Below, piece by piece: positions 7,042 through 13,753 of a stretch of 19,732 nt of DNA; within the stretch, counting starts at the first letter, position 1; the number at the start of each line of letters is the position of its first letter. Location of the stretch: NCBI GenBank assembly GCA_023451115.1, contig JAEXFV010000094.1, positions 1 through 19,732 on the forward strand. The letters run 5' to 3'. A model generated the notes under the pieces. It was not told where the DNA came from and did not search any database. It worked only from the letters and a program-made list of their open reading frames with translations. The position numbers were made by a program, and so were the translations under genes. The DNA comes from Bacillota bacterium. GTDB lineage: Bacteria > Bacillota > Clostridia > Christensenellales > CAG-138.

Positions 7042-7677
7042 TTACCCATTGGACAACCGTTGGAGCCCGTCCAGGTCCCGTAATTCCACAACGCCTCTGG
7101 CCAGGTGCACCAATCCCTCCGACTGGAGATAGCGAAGCATCCTTGTGACCACTTCCCGGGCTGTGCCTAAATGGTTGGCAATTTTCTCATGGGTCATTTT
7201 TAAAGAGCGGCTGCCCTCCAACACGCTTTCCTCCAAAAGGAACGAGGCAAGGCGCTTATCCTGGCTTTTCCACATGATCTGTTCCAACAGCCACATGACT
7301 TCAGAAAATCGGGAGGCCATAAGCTGATTGGTATAGTTGGAAACGGAAGCGTGCTGTTCCATCAGGGCCTGATAAACATCCGCAGGAATCACCCAAAAAC
7401 AGGCGTCTTTTTCCACCTCAATGGCAATATCAAACTGAAGGCCGCGTATCATGCACGAGGCGGAGAACAGGCAAATATCCCGTTCAAACAGGCGATAAAT
7501 GGTGATTTCCCGCCCTTCTTCCGACAGGATATACACACGAAGCTGGCCGGAGCAGATTGCCAACAGCCCCAGGCAATCCGACGCGCCGGCATGCAGCACC
7601 GTGCCTTTTGCAGCGCTGCGCTTCACGGCATGCTGCAGCAGGTGGGTTTTCTCCGCGTCTGCCAAGCGATCCCACAT
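7042..7677 (-). CDS. Crp/Fnr-family transcriptional regulator
   Basis: This 211-aa protein has a cyclic-nucleotide-binding-like beta-roll (about 15-110), a long dimerisation helix (about 112-140) and a C-terminal winged helix (about 155-205, MTHEKIANHLGTAREVVTRMLRYLQSEGLV). There is no N-terminal Fnr cysteine cluster. Cysteines at 35, 42, 69 and 75 lie in the sensor domain, and CLFSASCM is typical of a clostridial Crp/Fnr subgroup often found beside thioredoxin and Fe-S genes. It converges on the ferredoxin-thioredoxin operon and may regulate it. The start is uncertain: ATG 7677 has no good Shine-Dalgarno, and the upstream in-frame codons (INLSEFFP) look like a family N-terminus but have no ATG, GTG or TTG. 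It follows the ProX-like gene by 55 bases. Confidence 0.85.
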   Translation of the reverse strand: MWDRLADAEKTHLLQHAVKRSAAKGTVLHAGASDCLGLLAICSGQLRVYILSEEGREITIYRLFERDICLFSASCMIRGLQFDIAIEVEKDACFWVIPADVYQALMEQHASVSNYTNQLMASRFSEVMWLLEQIMWKSQDKRLASFLLEESVLEGSRSLKMTHEKIANHLGTAREVVTRMLRYLQSEGLVHLARGVVELRDLDGLQRLSNG

Positions 7678-7732
7678 GGGAAAAAACTCTGAAAGGTTGA
7701 TGGGCCATCCCTCCCCTTTTTATGTTGGGATT

Positions 7733-8227
7733 TTATGCGATATCCACGTACAGAACGGGGTTGCCCCGGCTTTCCAAAAAGCGCAGCAGATCCGGCACGG
7801 ACAAAAGGATAGAGGCGGTATTGACGCAGGGATGCACGATAACGTTGCGTTGCGCCGCCACATCCCGATCCAATAACACCACAACCTCATGGGCAGGGTC
7901 GTTCACCAATCCCATGGGGGTAACGGATCCGGGGGTAAGCCCCAGCTTTTGGTTCAGCTCCTCAGCAGATCCAAAAGAAAGACGGGCCCGGCCGATTTGA
8001 CCACTGATGTCTTTGGTTTTAAATACTTTATCGCCGATGAGCAGCAGCAGGAAATACTCCGTGCCCTGGCGGTTGCGCAAAAACAGGTTTTTACAATGGG
8101 CTGCATCCACAGTTTGGTCGATTCGCTCGCAATCCGCCATGGTCATAGCGGCTTCATGTTCAAAGCGGGTATAGGGGATGCCCAGCGCATCCAATGCTTG
8201 ATAAACCGGCAATTCTTTGGGATCCAT
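7733..8227 (-). CDS. ProX-type (YbaK-fold) aminoacyl-tRNA deacylase
   Basis: This 164-aa protein belongs to the prolyl-tRNA-synthetase-associated YbaK-domain group (PrdX/ProXp-ala). Visible marks are MDPKELPVYQALDALGIPYTRFEH, KNLFLRNRQG with the conserved KNLF core, GSVTPMGLVND, and VIVHPCVNTASILL near the end. Members hydrolyse Ala-tRNA(Pro) or related mischarged tRNAs in the cytoplasm. The start is ATG 8227, with AAAGGAA upstream; a frame extension to TTG 8248 would run through that ribosome binding site and is rejected. It sits 97 bases after rlmH and 55 before the Crp/Fnr gene on the same strand. HPCVNTA replaces the more usual HPN.NTA, so the fine substrate choice is uncertain. Confidence 0.85.
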   Translation of the reverse strand: MDPKELPVYQALDALGIPYTRFEHEAAMTMADCERIDQTVDAAHCKNLFLRNRQGTEYFLLLLIGDKVFKTKDISGQIGRARLSFGSAEELNQKLGLTPGSVTPMGLVNDPAHEVVVLLDRDVAAQRNVIVHPCVNTASILLSVPDLLRFLESRGNPVLYVDIA

Positions 8228-8250
8228 GATAACAAATTCCTTTCTCAAAG

Positions 8251-8277
8251 GCGGCGACAGCCGCGGGTTTTAAAACC
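8251..8277. promoter_or_regulatory. GC hairpin and GGTTTTAAAACC palindrome upstream of the ProX-like gene
   Basis: GCGGC (8251-8255) and GCCGC (8260-8264) form a 5-bp stem, beside a perfect 12-bp palindrome GGTTTTAAAACC (8266-8277). Both lie in the 97 bases between rlmH and the ProX-like gene. They could be an operator or an mRNA processing site; no convincing promoter was found here. Confidence 0.3.
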
Positions 8278-8324
8278 AGTGGTTGGAACGTATATTGCAC
8301 ACACCTGCCTTCCAGGCTGGGCGG

Positions 8325-8804
8325 CTATTTGTGGTAGGGCTCGTTATGGATGATTTTAAACGCCCGATACACCTGCTCCAGCAACATTACCCGGAAGATC
8401 TGATGGGAAAACGTTAACGGAGAAAAGGAGAGTTTCACATCCGCTCGGCGACACACCCCGGGGCTCAACCCCAAAGAGCCTCCGATGACAAACGTAATGG
8501 TACTGTTTCCTTGCCCCATCCAGGCCGCAAGGCGTTGGGCCAGAGCCTGGGAGGAGAGCATTTCACCTTCGATGCACAAAGCAACCACAAAATCCCCTTC
8601 CCCAATGCGGGAAAGCAGGCGCTCCCCTTCCTTTTCCAACACATTGGCCCGCTGGGCGGGGGAAAGGCGCTCCGGGGCTTTTTCATCCGGGACCTCCAGG
8701 ATTTCCACCTGGGCATACCGGCTCAACCGCTTTTGGTATTCCCCCAGAGCATCCCGGAAAAAGGCCTCCTTGAGCCGGCCTACGCAGGCGATGCGAATGC
8801 GCAT
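8325..8804 (-). CDS. rlmH: 23S rRNA (pseudouridine1915-N3)-methyltransferase
   Basis: This protein is exactly 159 aa, the usual RlmH length, when begun at ATG 8804; the frame is open further upstream but that part overlaps the CPBP gene. The SPOUT-class marks are ITFVIGGSLGLSP (about 103-115, the SAM-binding knot), LSFSPLTFSHQIFRVMLLEQVYRAFKI (about 125-151) and the C-terminal NEPYHK. It methylates pseudouridine 1915 in helix 69 of 23S rRNA on assembled 70S ribosomes. The GGAGG ribosome binding site overlaps the end of the CPBP gene, whose stop is only 2 bases upstream, so the two are coupled. In Bacillus, rlmH lies close to walJ as it does here. Confidence 0.95.
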   Translation of the reverse strand: MRIRIACVGRLKEAFFRDALGEYQKRLSRYAQVEILEVPDEKAPERLSPAQRANVLEKEGERLLSRIGEGDFVVALCIEGEMLSSQALAQRLAAWMGQGNSTITFVIGGSLGLSPGVCRRADVKLSFSPLTFSHQIFRVMLLEQVYRAFKIIHNEPYHK

Positions 8805-8806
8805 GG

Positions 8807-9814
8807 CTAACCTCCCAGCAAAGCGGATACCGTATCTGGGAACAGCAGCGCCCCCAACACAGCCAGATTGACCACAAACAGGATGAGATAGGTTAACCAT
8901 AATGCGGCCTTGCCCCCAAAGGGCATTTTCGCTCCGGGTTGGGAGAGACAATCGGTTTGCGCTTTTTCGGCAGCCCCGTTTTCTCCGTTTCCCTCAGCGG
9001 AAGCCAGAGCAGCCTGCAAACCGCGCTTGAGGCATTTCCAGGCTACCAGGCACCCGACTGCGCCGATGGCCAAATACATCCCCGCGGCAGGCAAAACCAT
9101 GCCCAAGGACAATTGGGCCTGCTGGGTTGTATCCCCGGCTGCCCCTGCGGACGCCGCAATCAGCACGCCCATGATGTTGTTTGCTGCATGGGCGCCCATG
9201 GAGGCTTTGCAGGAACCCGTCATCAGAGCAAGGGCGCCCAACAGCCAGGAAAGCAGCAGCAGCGAAGGCAGCGCGTTTGGCTGAAAGTGAATCAGCGCAA
9301 ACAGCAGGGTAACCCGCCACAGGGCCCTGCGCTTTCCCTCCGGCAGCCAGGCGGCAAGAAACGCCCCGCGAAACAGGCTTTCCTCTGCAAAAGCAGGGAT
9401 AATGCCCACCACAATCATCGTGGCCAACAAGCGCCACCCGCCATCCGCCGGCAAAACAGCGCTGTTGGGCACAGCCCCTAAAGCATCCCAAAGCAGCATG
9501 GTCAAGGCGTTTAACCCGGTGGACAGGAAGAACATCCCCACGCCAAAGAGAATGCTCCATAGCCACTGGGAGAGAGGAATGGGCTTTTGCATGGCCTGTT
9601 CCGGCCCGCCCAGGGACTGGGCAATGCGCATGGCAGGCAGGTAAAGAAACAGCAGCTCCAGCACCAGGGCCGCTACCGCATAATAGCGTACCAGATCGTC
9701 CACGCCTACGGCCAGCGGCAGCAACAGGTTGCCGCCCAAGAGCAGCAGCGCTGTGAGCAAGGCAGCCCGGCTGGCCATTGCGCTATTTTTTTGTTGCAAC
9801 AAATCCTTTGTCAT
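8807..9814 (-). CDS. CPBP-family intramembrane metalloprotease
   Basis: This 335-aa membrane protein has about eight hydrophobic segments. The CPBP (CAAX protease and bacteriocin-processing, Abi/Rce1) motifs are all present: EESLFRG (E144, E145, R149), FALIHF (H176), and AHAANN (H209, N213). These form the glutamate/histidine catalytic site inside the membrane. A hydrophilic stretch (about 250-295) precedes a last membrane span. Substrates are unknown; relatives process prenylated proteins, bacteriocins or act in immunity. The start is ATG 9814 because AAAGGA lies 4 bases upstream; the open frame extends to 9883 without a better site. It is between walJ-like and rlmH genes, in the place where Bacillus has the HtrA-type protease gene. 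Confidence 0.88.
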   Translation of the reverse strand: MTKDLLQQKNSAMASRAALLTALLLLGGNLLLPLAVGVDDLVRYYAVAALVLELLFLYLPAMRIAQSLGGPEQAMQKPIPLSQWLWSILFGVGMFFLSTGLNALTMLLWDALGAVPNSAVLPADGGWRLLATMIVVGIIPAFAEESLFRGAFLAAWLPEGKRRALWRVTLLFALIHFQPNALPSLLLLSWLLGALALMTGSCKASMGAHAANNIMGVLIAASAGAAGDTTQQAQLSLGMVLPAAGMYLAIGAVGCLVAWKCLKRGLQAALASAEGNGENGAAEKAQTDCLSQPGAKMPFGGKAALWLTYLILFVVNLAVLGALLFPDTVSALLGG

Positions 9815-9920
9815 AATTTCCTTTCCATACTTTATAAAGGTGATGAAAAAGCCCATGACTTTCCCATTGCCCCTCATTACCACCCCCGAGGTCCACGGGA
9901 TCCGAGAGGCAGCTGCGCAC

Positions 9921-9935
9921 AGGGGTATATCCCCT
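9921..9935. repeat. Small hairpin at the end of the WalJ-like gene
   Basis: AGGGG (9921-9925) and CCCCT (9931-9935) flank TATAT at the stop codon of the minus-strand gene. There is no U tract. It may be a processing or weak pausing signal before the CPBP gene. Confidence 0.3.
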
Positions 9936-10719
9936 ATTGAATGTGAAACAGCCCGGCTGGCCTGTCCCGATGGGCCATAGCAAGGTGCATGCCCTCAAAC
10001 ACATCTTCCTGGCGCAACGCCTGCCAAACGGTAGCCATGGCGATGCGCTCCTCATTATTTTGGGCGCTTAAGTGGCCCAGTATCACATTGCGTACGCCTT
10101 TGGTATACAGCCTGCAGAGGGTCTTGCCTGCATCCAGATTGGACAAGTGCCCCCGAGGGGACAGGATCCGCTGCTTGAGGGCATAGGGATACGGGCCGTT
10201 CTTTAGCATATCAATATCGTGATTGGCCTCCAACAGCAACAGGTCGGACCCTTCCGCCGCGTCCAACAGCGCAGGCTGCATGTGGCCGATATCCGTCATC
10301 ACACAAAGCTTACGCCCCTGATGGAACAGGGCGTAGCCCACCGGCTGGGCGCTATCGTGGGGCGTGGGGAATGGCAGCACGTTGATCTCCTTCAGATAAA
10401 AATCCTGCCCGGTTTCAAACACCCGGATGTTGCGGGGCGCTACCTGCCCGATCAAAGGTTCCATCGCTGCCCAGCAAGGTGCATTGGCATATACGGGCAG
10501 GCCGTATTTACGGGAAAGTACGCCTACTCCTTTGATATGGTCGCTATGTTCATGGGTTACCAAAATGGCGTTGAGGGTATCCGGCGGCACTCCGATCTGT
10601 TGCAGCGCCGCCTCAATGCGGCGGCCGGGTAAGCCCGCATCAATGAGAAGGCGCACACTTCCCGCCTCCACAAAAAGGGCGTTGCCGGAGGATCCGCTAT
10701 ACAATGGGCAAAACAGCAT
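9934..10719 (-). CDS. walJ: WalJ/YycJ-like MBL-fold metallo-hydrolase
   Basis: This 261-aa protein is a single metallo-beta-lactamase domain. It opens with LYSGSSGNALFVEAGSVRLLIDAG, the typical YycJ/VicX start. THEHSDHIKG (H56, H58, D60, H61) is the two-metal binding motif, followed by TPHDSAQPVGY and HLSAQNNEERI in the C-terminal part. YycJ-type proteins are dsDNA exonuclease-like enzymes linked to mismatch repair and to the WalRK operon. No walR or walK genes are in the window. The start is set at ATG 10719; an upstream TTG (10746) is possible. It heads a minus-strand series (WalJ, CPBP, RlmH, ProX-like, Crp/Fnr) behind a good promoter at 10801-10829. Confidence 0.88.
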   Translation of the reverse strand: MLFCPLYSGSSGNALFVEAGSVRLLIDAGLPGRRIEAALQQIGVPPDTLNAILVTHEHSDHIKGVGVLSRKYGLPVYANAPCWAAMEPLIGQVAPRNIRVFETGQDFYLKEINVLPFPTPHDSAQPVGYALFHQGRKLCVMTDIGHMQPALLDAAEGSDLLLLEANHDIDMLKNGPYPYALKQRILSPRGHLSNLDAGKTLCRLYTKGVRNVILGHLSAQNNEERIAMATVWQALRQEDVFEGMHLAMAHRDRPAGLFHIQ

Positions 10720-10800
10720 AAGCCGTAAAATCCTTTCTTGGGTCAAAACCAGGGGATTTGTAAGGGAACTGCCTACGGCTGCTCCCCACAGGCATTTCTT

Positions 10801-10829
10801 ATTATAACGTATTCACAACCAGTTGTCAT
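10801..10829 (-). promoter_or_regulatory. Predicted promoter of the walJ-rlmH series
   Basis: On the minus strand, ATGACA (complement of 10824-10829) and a perfect TATAAT (complement of 10801-10806) are 17 bases apart. This predicts a leader of about 75 bases before the walJ ATG. On the plus strand TTGTCA at 10823-10828 could be a -35 for the divergent gene but lacks a good -10. Confidence 0.65.
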
Positions 10830-10862
10830 GGCCGCAATACGCCGGGCATATGCTTGTAACGT

Positions 10863-10889
10863 GCCGGGGCAAAACGTTGCCGCCCCGGC
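10863..10889 (+). repeat. GC-rich hairpin before the 336-aa unknown gene
   Basis: GCCGGGGC (10863-10870) and GCCCCGGC (10882-10889) form a perfect 8-bp stem with an 11-base loop, ending 25 bases before the start ATG. No U tract follows. It could affect mRNA stability or translation of the next gene. Confidence 0.45.
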
Positions 10890-10914
10890 CCTACGAAAGA
10901 AGGGAGGACGAGTT

Positions 10915-11925
10915 ATGCTATCTTATTTGCCTACGCTTGCTCTGCGTACCAGACACACCGCAGTAGCCGTTGAAGTGAACGGCACCCTGGTGGGGGAATG
11001 CCTGCCTCAAGGGCATGTTGCCTTGCCAGTGTCCGATAGCGGGGAATACTATATTGCGGTAACGCCGTTGTACGATGACGCCCGGCGGTATTACCCGATC
11101 ATGCGAAAGCTATGCTTTCGGGATGGAGTGCTCATCCCGCCGGTGAGCGGGGATGTGGAAGCGTATCTATGGCCAGGCGGGGTAGTGGAAGCGGTGATTG
11201 CCCCCGGCATTTTGCCCCAACCGGCGCACCCTTCCTTCCCTTTCACTGTGGATCAGCTGGACCTGCCGGACGGCTGCACCGCAACGCTTTATTATGAGGG
11301 CGGATTGCGGCTGGCAGTGGAGCAAGGAAACCGCATCCGGTACGGGGCCATGCTGTGCTCCGGACAAACAGGCAGGCTGGAGCGCTGGAAAGGCGGGGCG
11401 CTGGTAGCCATCTCGGACGAGGGGCCTGCCACGCTGCTGGCACTGGGCAGCCGTTATCAGGAGCTGTTGCGGGTGCAGGCGGATGAAGTGGATTGGCGGG
11501 ACAGCGAGGCGGTTTGCATCAACCGCCTGCCCACCATGCTGGGGCATGAAGTACGCCAGTGCTGGGAATTTCAGCCGGGAGAGGGCGGGGGCGCCTTCCT
11601 GCCCAGCGAACCAAAACGGGGTTTTTTTACCCATTCCCCTGCGCCGCCCCAAGAAGGCGAGGGGCTGCTACGAGCCTTTTGCGAGGCGGTGTGCCATGGC
11701 TTTTATGAGGAAGCCCAGGAATATATGACCCCCAGCCTGCAAGAAGGACTCAACCCGGAAACCTTACGGGAATTTTTGGGGAATTTTATTCAATGCCGTA
11801 CCCCTTTGTCCAACAGCGACCATATGATTGGCCTGTGTTATCCACCGGAGGAAGGGCTACACCCGGTGCGGGTATTTTCCTTTTCCACACAGGAGGGATT
11901 AATCGATGACATTGAGGAGGTATAG
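10915..11925 (+). CDS. Protein of unknown function (336 aa)
   Basis: The family is not recognised. The start ATG is supported by GGGAGGACGAG just upstream. No signal peptide or membrane span is visible, so it is probably cytoplasmic. The N-terminal two thirds is rich in short strand-like segments; VAVEVNGTLVGECLPQGHVALPVSDSGEYYIAV (about 17-49) has a pattern like PEGA-type or carbohydrate-binding beta domains. The C-terminal 90 residues (GLLRAFCEAVCHGFYEEAQEYMTPSLQ..., then VRVFSFSTQEGLIDDIEEV) look like a helix-then-strand domain, perhaps NTF2/SnoaL-like. Both suggestions are weak. It is transcribed divergently from walJ and followed by a 182-bp gap before the DUF4157 gene. Codon use looks like that of the neighbours. 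Confidence 0.75.
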   Translation: MLSYLPTLALRTRHTAVAVEVNGTLVGECLPQGHVALPVSDSGEYYIAVTPLYDDARRYYPIMRKLCFRDGVLIPPVSGDVEAYLWPGGVVEAVIAPGILPQPAHPSFPFTVDQLDLPDGCTATLYYEGGLRLAVEQGNRIRYGAMLCSGQTGRLERWKGGALVAISDEGPATLLALGSRYQELLRVQADEVDWRDSEAVCINRLPTMLGHEVRQCWEFQPGEGGGAFLPSEPKRGFFTHSPAPPQEGEGLLRAFCEAVCHGFYEEAQEYMTPSLQEGLNPETLREFLGNFIQCRTPLSNSDHMIGLCYPPEEGLHPVRVFSFSTQEGLIDDIEEV

Positions 11926-11933
11926 TTTGCCGC

Positions 11934-11970
11934 GTTTATAACAGTTTTTTTCTGTTTATGACAGTTTCTT
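11934..11970 (+). repeat. Two 17-base direct repeats with 20-base period upstream of the DUF4157 gene
   Basis: GTTTATAACAGTTTTTT (11934-11950) and GTTTATGACAGTTTCTT (11954-11970) match at 15 of 17 positions and begin 20 bases apart, about two helical turns. Each copy can form a short ACAG/CTGT or GACA/TGTC pairing. The second copy runs into the predicted -35 element at 11970, so these may be regulator sites. Confidence 0.45.
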
Positions 11971-11999
11971 TGTCCTTTTCCCATCCGTTGGTGTATGAT
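11970..11999 (+). promoter_or_regulatory. Predicted promoter of the DUF4157 gene
   Basis: TTGTCC (11970-11975) and TATGAT (11994-11999) are spaced by 18 bases, about 110 bases before the ATG at 12108. The direct repeats at 11934-11970 abut the -35. Confidence 0.45.
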
Positions 12000-12107
12000 A
12001 AAAGCAGCAAAATGTTTTGATCAGCCGCTTTGCACAGCTCTCCCAAATTTCACGGTTATGGATGAGGTGGGGCTTATGTAAAAGATGCATGCCAGGGAGG
12101 GAATTGG

Positions 12108-13622
12108 ATGCAAGTTGAAATAACAAGGAAAAAAGCGGAACCGTTACAACATCTCCATCAGAAATCTGCGCCGGGGCCCAATGAAGAGCAGCAGGCCATG
12201 GGCCAATGGATGCAGGCGGCAGTACAAAATGAAGAAAGCCGCCCATTGAACCTTCCCGACGCCATGCGTCAGAAAATGGAAAGCCGGTTTGGCCAGGATT
12301 TTTCCGGCGTGCGGGTTGTTCAGTCCGACCTGCCCCGGAAGATAGGGGCGGACGCCGTGGCCCAGGGAAACCTCATCCGCTTTGCGCCGGGAGCTTTTTC
12401 CCGCAGTGAAAGCGGAGAACGACTGCTTTCCCATGAGCTCTCCCACGTGATGCAGCAAAGCCAGGGCAAGGCAATGGACAGCACGCCGGGTATGCCCTAT
12501 TACGACGCGGGGGCGGAGCAGGCGGCGGACCGCATGGCGCAGCAGGCCATGGACGGCGGCCTGTCCCAGGGGGCGGGCGGGCAGCCCTTGAGCGTGCCTG
12601 CTGCAAGCCAGGCCCCTATGCTGGGCAACCGGCTGTTCAATCGGCTGCGCCAGAAGTTCTCCGGGTGGTTTGGGCAGGGCAATACGCCGGTTGGCGCTTC
12701 ACCTACCGAAGTGACCCAGGCACAGTTGGGCGCCAACATGTATAACCCTACCGGGGATGATGCCCTGGAAGCCAAGCTGGAGTCTATCCGGGGAGCAAAC
12801 ACGCTGGACGAGGCCCAGGCTGCCTTTGGGCGAGCCACCGGAAACACCATTGGCGGGCGCATTAACGCTGATGTTTCTTTAAGCTCTGCTAAACGCCGCC
12901 TAAAGGCTATGACCCGCATGACCCACGATTTTCCCGAACTGCAGGGAAAAATCTCTTCTTTTGGAGATGAAGGCGACAGCGGCGCTATGATGTCCGCCAG
13001 CAACACCTTCAATGGAGGGGCCCAAATTTCCTGGTCCCCTACAGAGCTTTCCTCTGGCGCGGGAAGCAAGCTCAAGCGCATTGTCATGGGCTGGGGGGAC
13101 AGCGCCATTGATTTTTCCGCTGCCAACAAGCGGTATGACGGCGTACATGAACTGGGGCACGTGGTAAACTCCCTTTTGATCGAACAGAACTATAGAGGCA
13201 GGGGCGCCAGAGATGCAGACTGGAATGGAAACATTACCGCACAGGCCCTGATACAGGAAGCGCTGCAGGGGGTAGCGGGCCAGGATACCAAACAGGGCCG
13301 CAAGCTGAAAAAATACATTGAAGAACACGGAGTAGCCGACGCCACCGGCAAGAAAAAGCTGGATTTGCAAAACGACACCTATATACGCGACAGGCATGGC
13401 GATGAAATAACAGACAAAAGCACCAACCAGTACCGGCACCGCCATAAGCTGAAAAAAATGGGCTTGACCTCAGAATATGGCGCAAGCGACGCGGGAGAAA
13501 TGTTTGCTGAAGCCTTTGCAGACGTGTACGAAAAAGGGGAAAAGGCCAACCCCCTAAGCAAGGAGATTGTGCGCCTGGCCAAGGGCAGATTATCCCCTCC
13601 GGCCTCCGGTGGGCGGCCTTAA
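12108..13622 (+). CDS. DUF4157 protein with a second C-terminal zincin domain (effector/toxin-like)
   Basis: This 504-aa protein begins with a polar segment, then a DUF4157 domain (about 45-145): LPDAMRQKMESRFGQDFSGVRV, LIRFAPGAF, and HELSHVMQQ (H109, E110, H113), with E137 in AGAEQAADRMA as a likely third ligand. After a flexible linker (about 150-205) comes a second region ending in a metallopeptidase pattern: YDGVHELGHVVNSLL (H347, E348, H351) and EYGASDAGEMFAEAFADVYEKG (E464 or E468 as likely ligand), as in toxin-associated zincins. There is no signal peptide or membrane span. DUF4157 is known from effectors of extracellular contractile injection systems and from polymorphic toxins. No injection-system or immunity gene is visible nearby. 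ATG 12108 has AGGGAGGG upstream. The DUF4157 call is firm; protease activity and delivery are inference. Confidence 0.82.
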   Translation: MQVEITRKKAEPLQHLHQKSAPGPNEEQQAMGQWMQAAVQNEESRPLNLPDAMRQKMESRFGQDFSGVRVVQSDLPRKIGADAVAQGNLIRFAPGAFSRSESGERLLSHELSHVMQQSQGKAMDSTPGMPYYDAGAEQAADRMAQQAMDGGLSQGAGGQPLSVPAASQAPMLGNRLFNRLRQKFSGWFGQGNTPVGASPTEVTQAQLGANMYNPTGDDALEAKLESIRGANTLDEAQAAFGRATGNTIGGRINADVSLSSAKRRLKAMTRMTHDFPELQGKISSFGDEGDSGAMMSASNTFNGGAQISWSPTELSSGAGSKLKRIVMGWGDSAIDFSAANKRYDGVHELGHVVNSLLIEQNYRGRGARDADWNGNITAQALIQEALQGVAGQDTKQGRKLKKYIEEHGVADATGKKKLDLQNDTYIRDRHGDEITDKSTNQYRHRHKLKKMGLTSEYGASDAGEMFAEAFADVYEKGEKANPLSKEIVRLAKGRLSPPASGGRP

Positions 13623-13649
13623 CCCATCCCCTGGGAAGGCGGCTGCAAT

Positions 13650-13672
13650 GCAAACCCTGGATTTGCTTTTTT
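13650..13672 (+). terminator. Weak hairpin with T6 after the DUF4157 gene
   Basis: GCAAA (13650-13654) and TTTGC (13662-13666) are followed by six T residues (13667-13672). The stem is only 5 bp, so it may be a minor terminator; the stronger one lies at 13708-13735. Confidence 0.4.
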
Positions 13673-13707
13673 ACAAAAATTTTGATCGTTCAGGGGACTA
13701 GATTACA

Positions 13708-13735
13708 AAACGGGGCGGCTACTGCCGCCCCGTTT
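13708..13735. terminator. Bidirectional terminator between DUF4157 gene and alaS
   Basis: A perfect 12-bp GC-rich stem (AAACGGGGCGGC, 13708-13719, with 13724-13735) with a TACT loop. On the plus strand GATTATTTTTATTT follows; on the minus strand the arm ends in GTTTTG. It lies 19 bases beyond the alaS stop and serves both convergent genes. Confidence 0.8.
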
Positions 13736-13753
13736 GATTATTTTTATTTCCTT

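Noticed and set aside
8805..8951. Upstream extension of RlmH into the CPBP gene
   Set aside because: RlmH is 159 aa when begun at 8804, the standard length, with GGAGG in place; the extension overlaps the CPBP coding region.
9815..9883. Longer start for the CPBP protease at 9883
   Set aside because: The added residues are polar and unlike the family, and ATG 9814 has a good AAAGGA site directly upstream.
12500..13129. 209-codon minus-strand frame inside the DUF4157 gene
   Set aside because: Antisense shadow of a well supported gene; the translation resembles no family and no promoter or ribosome binding site is present.
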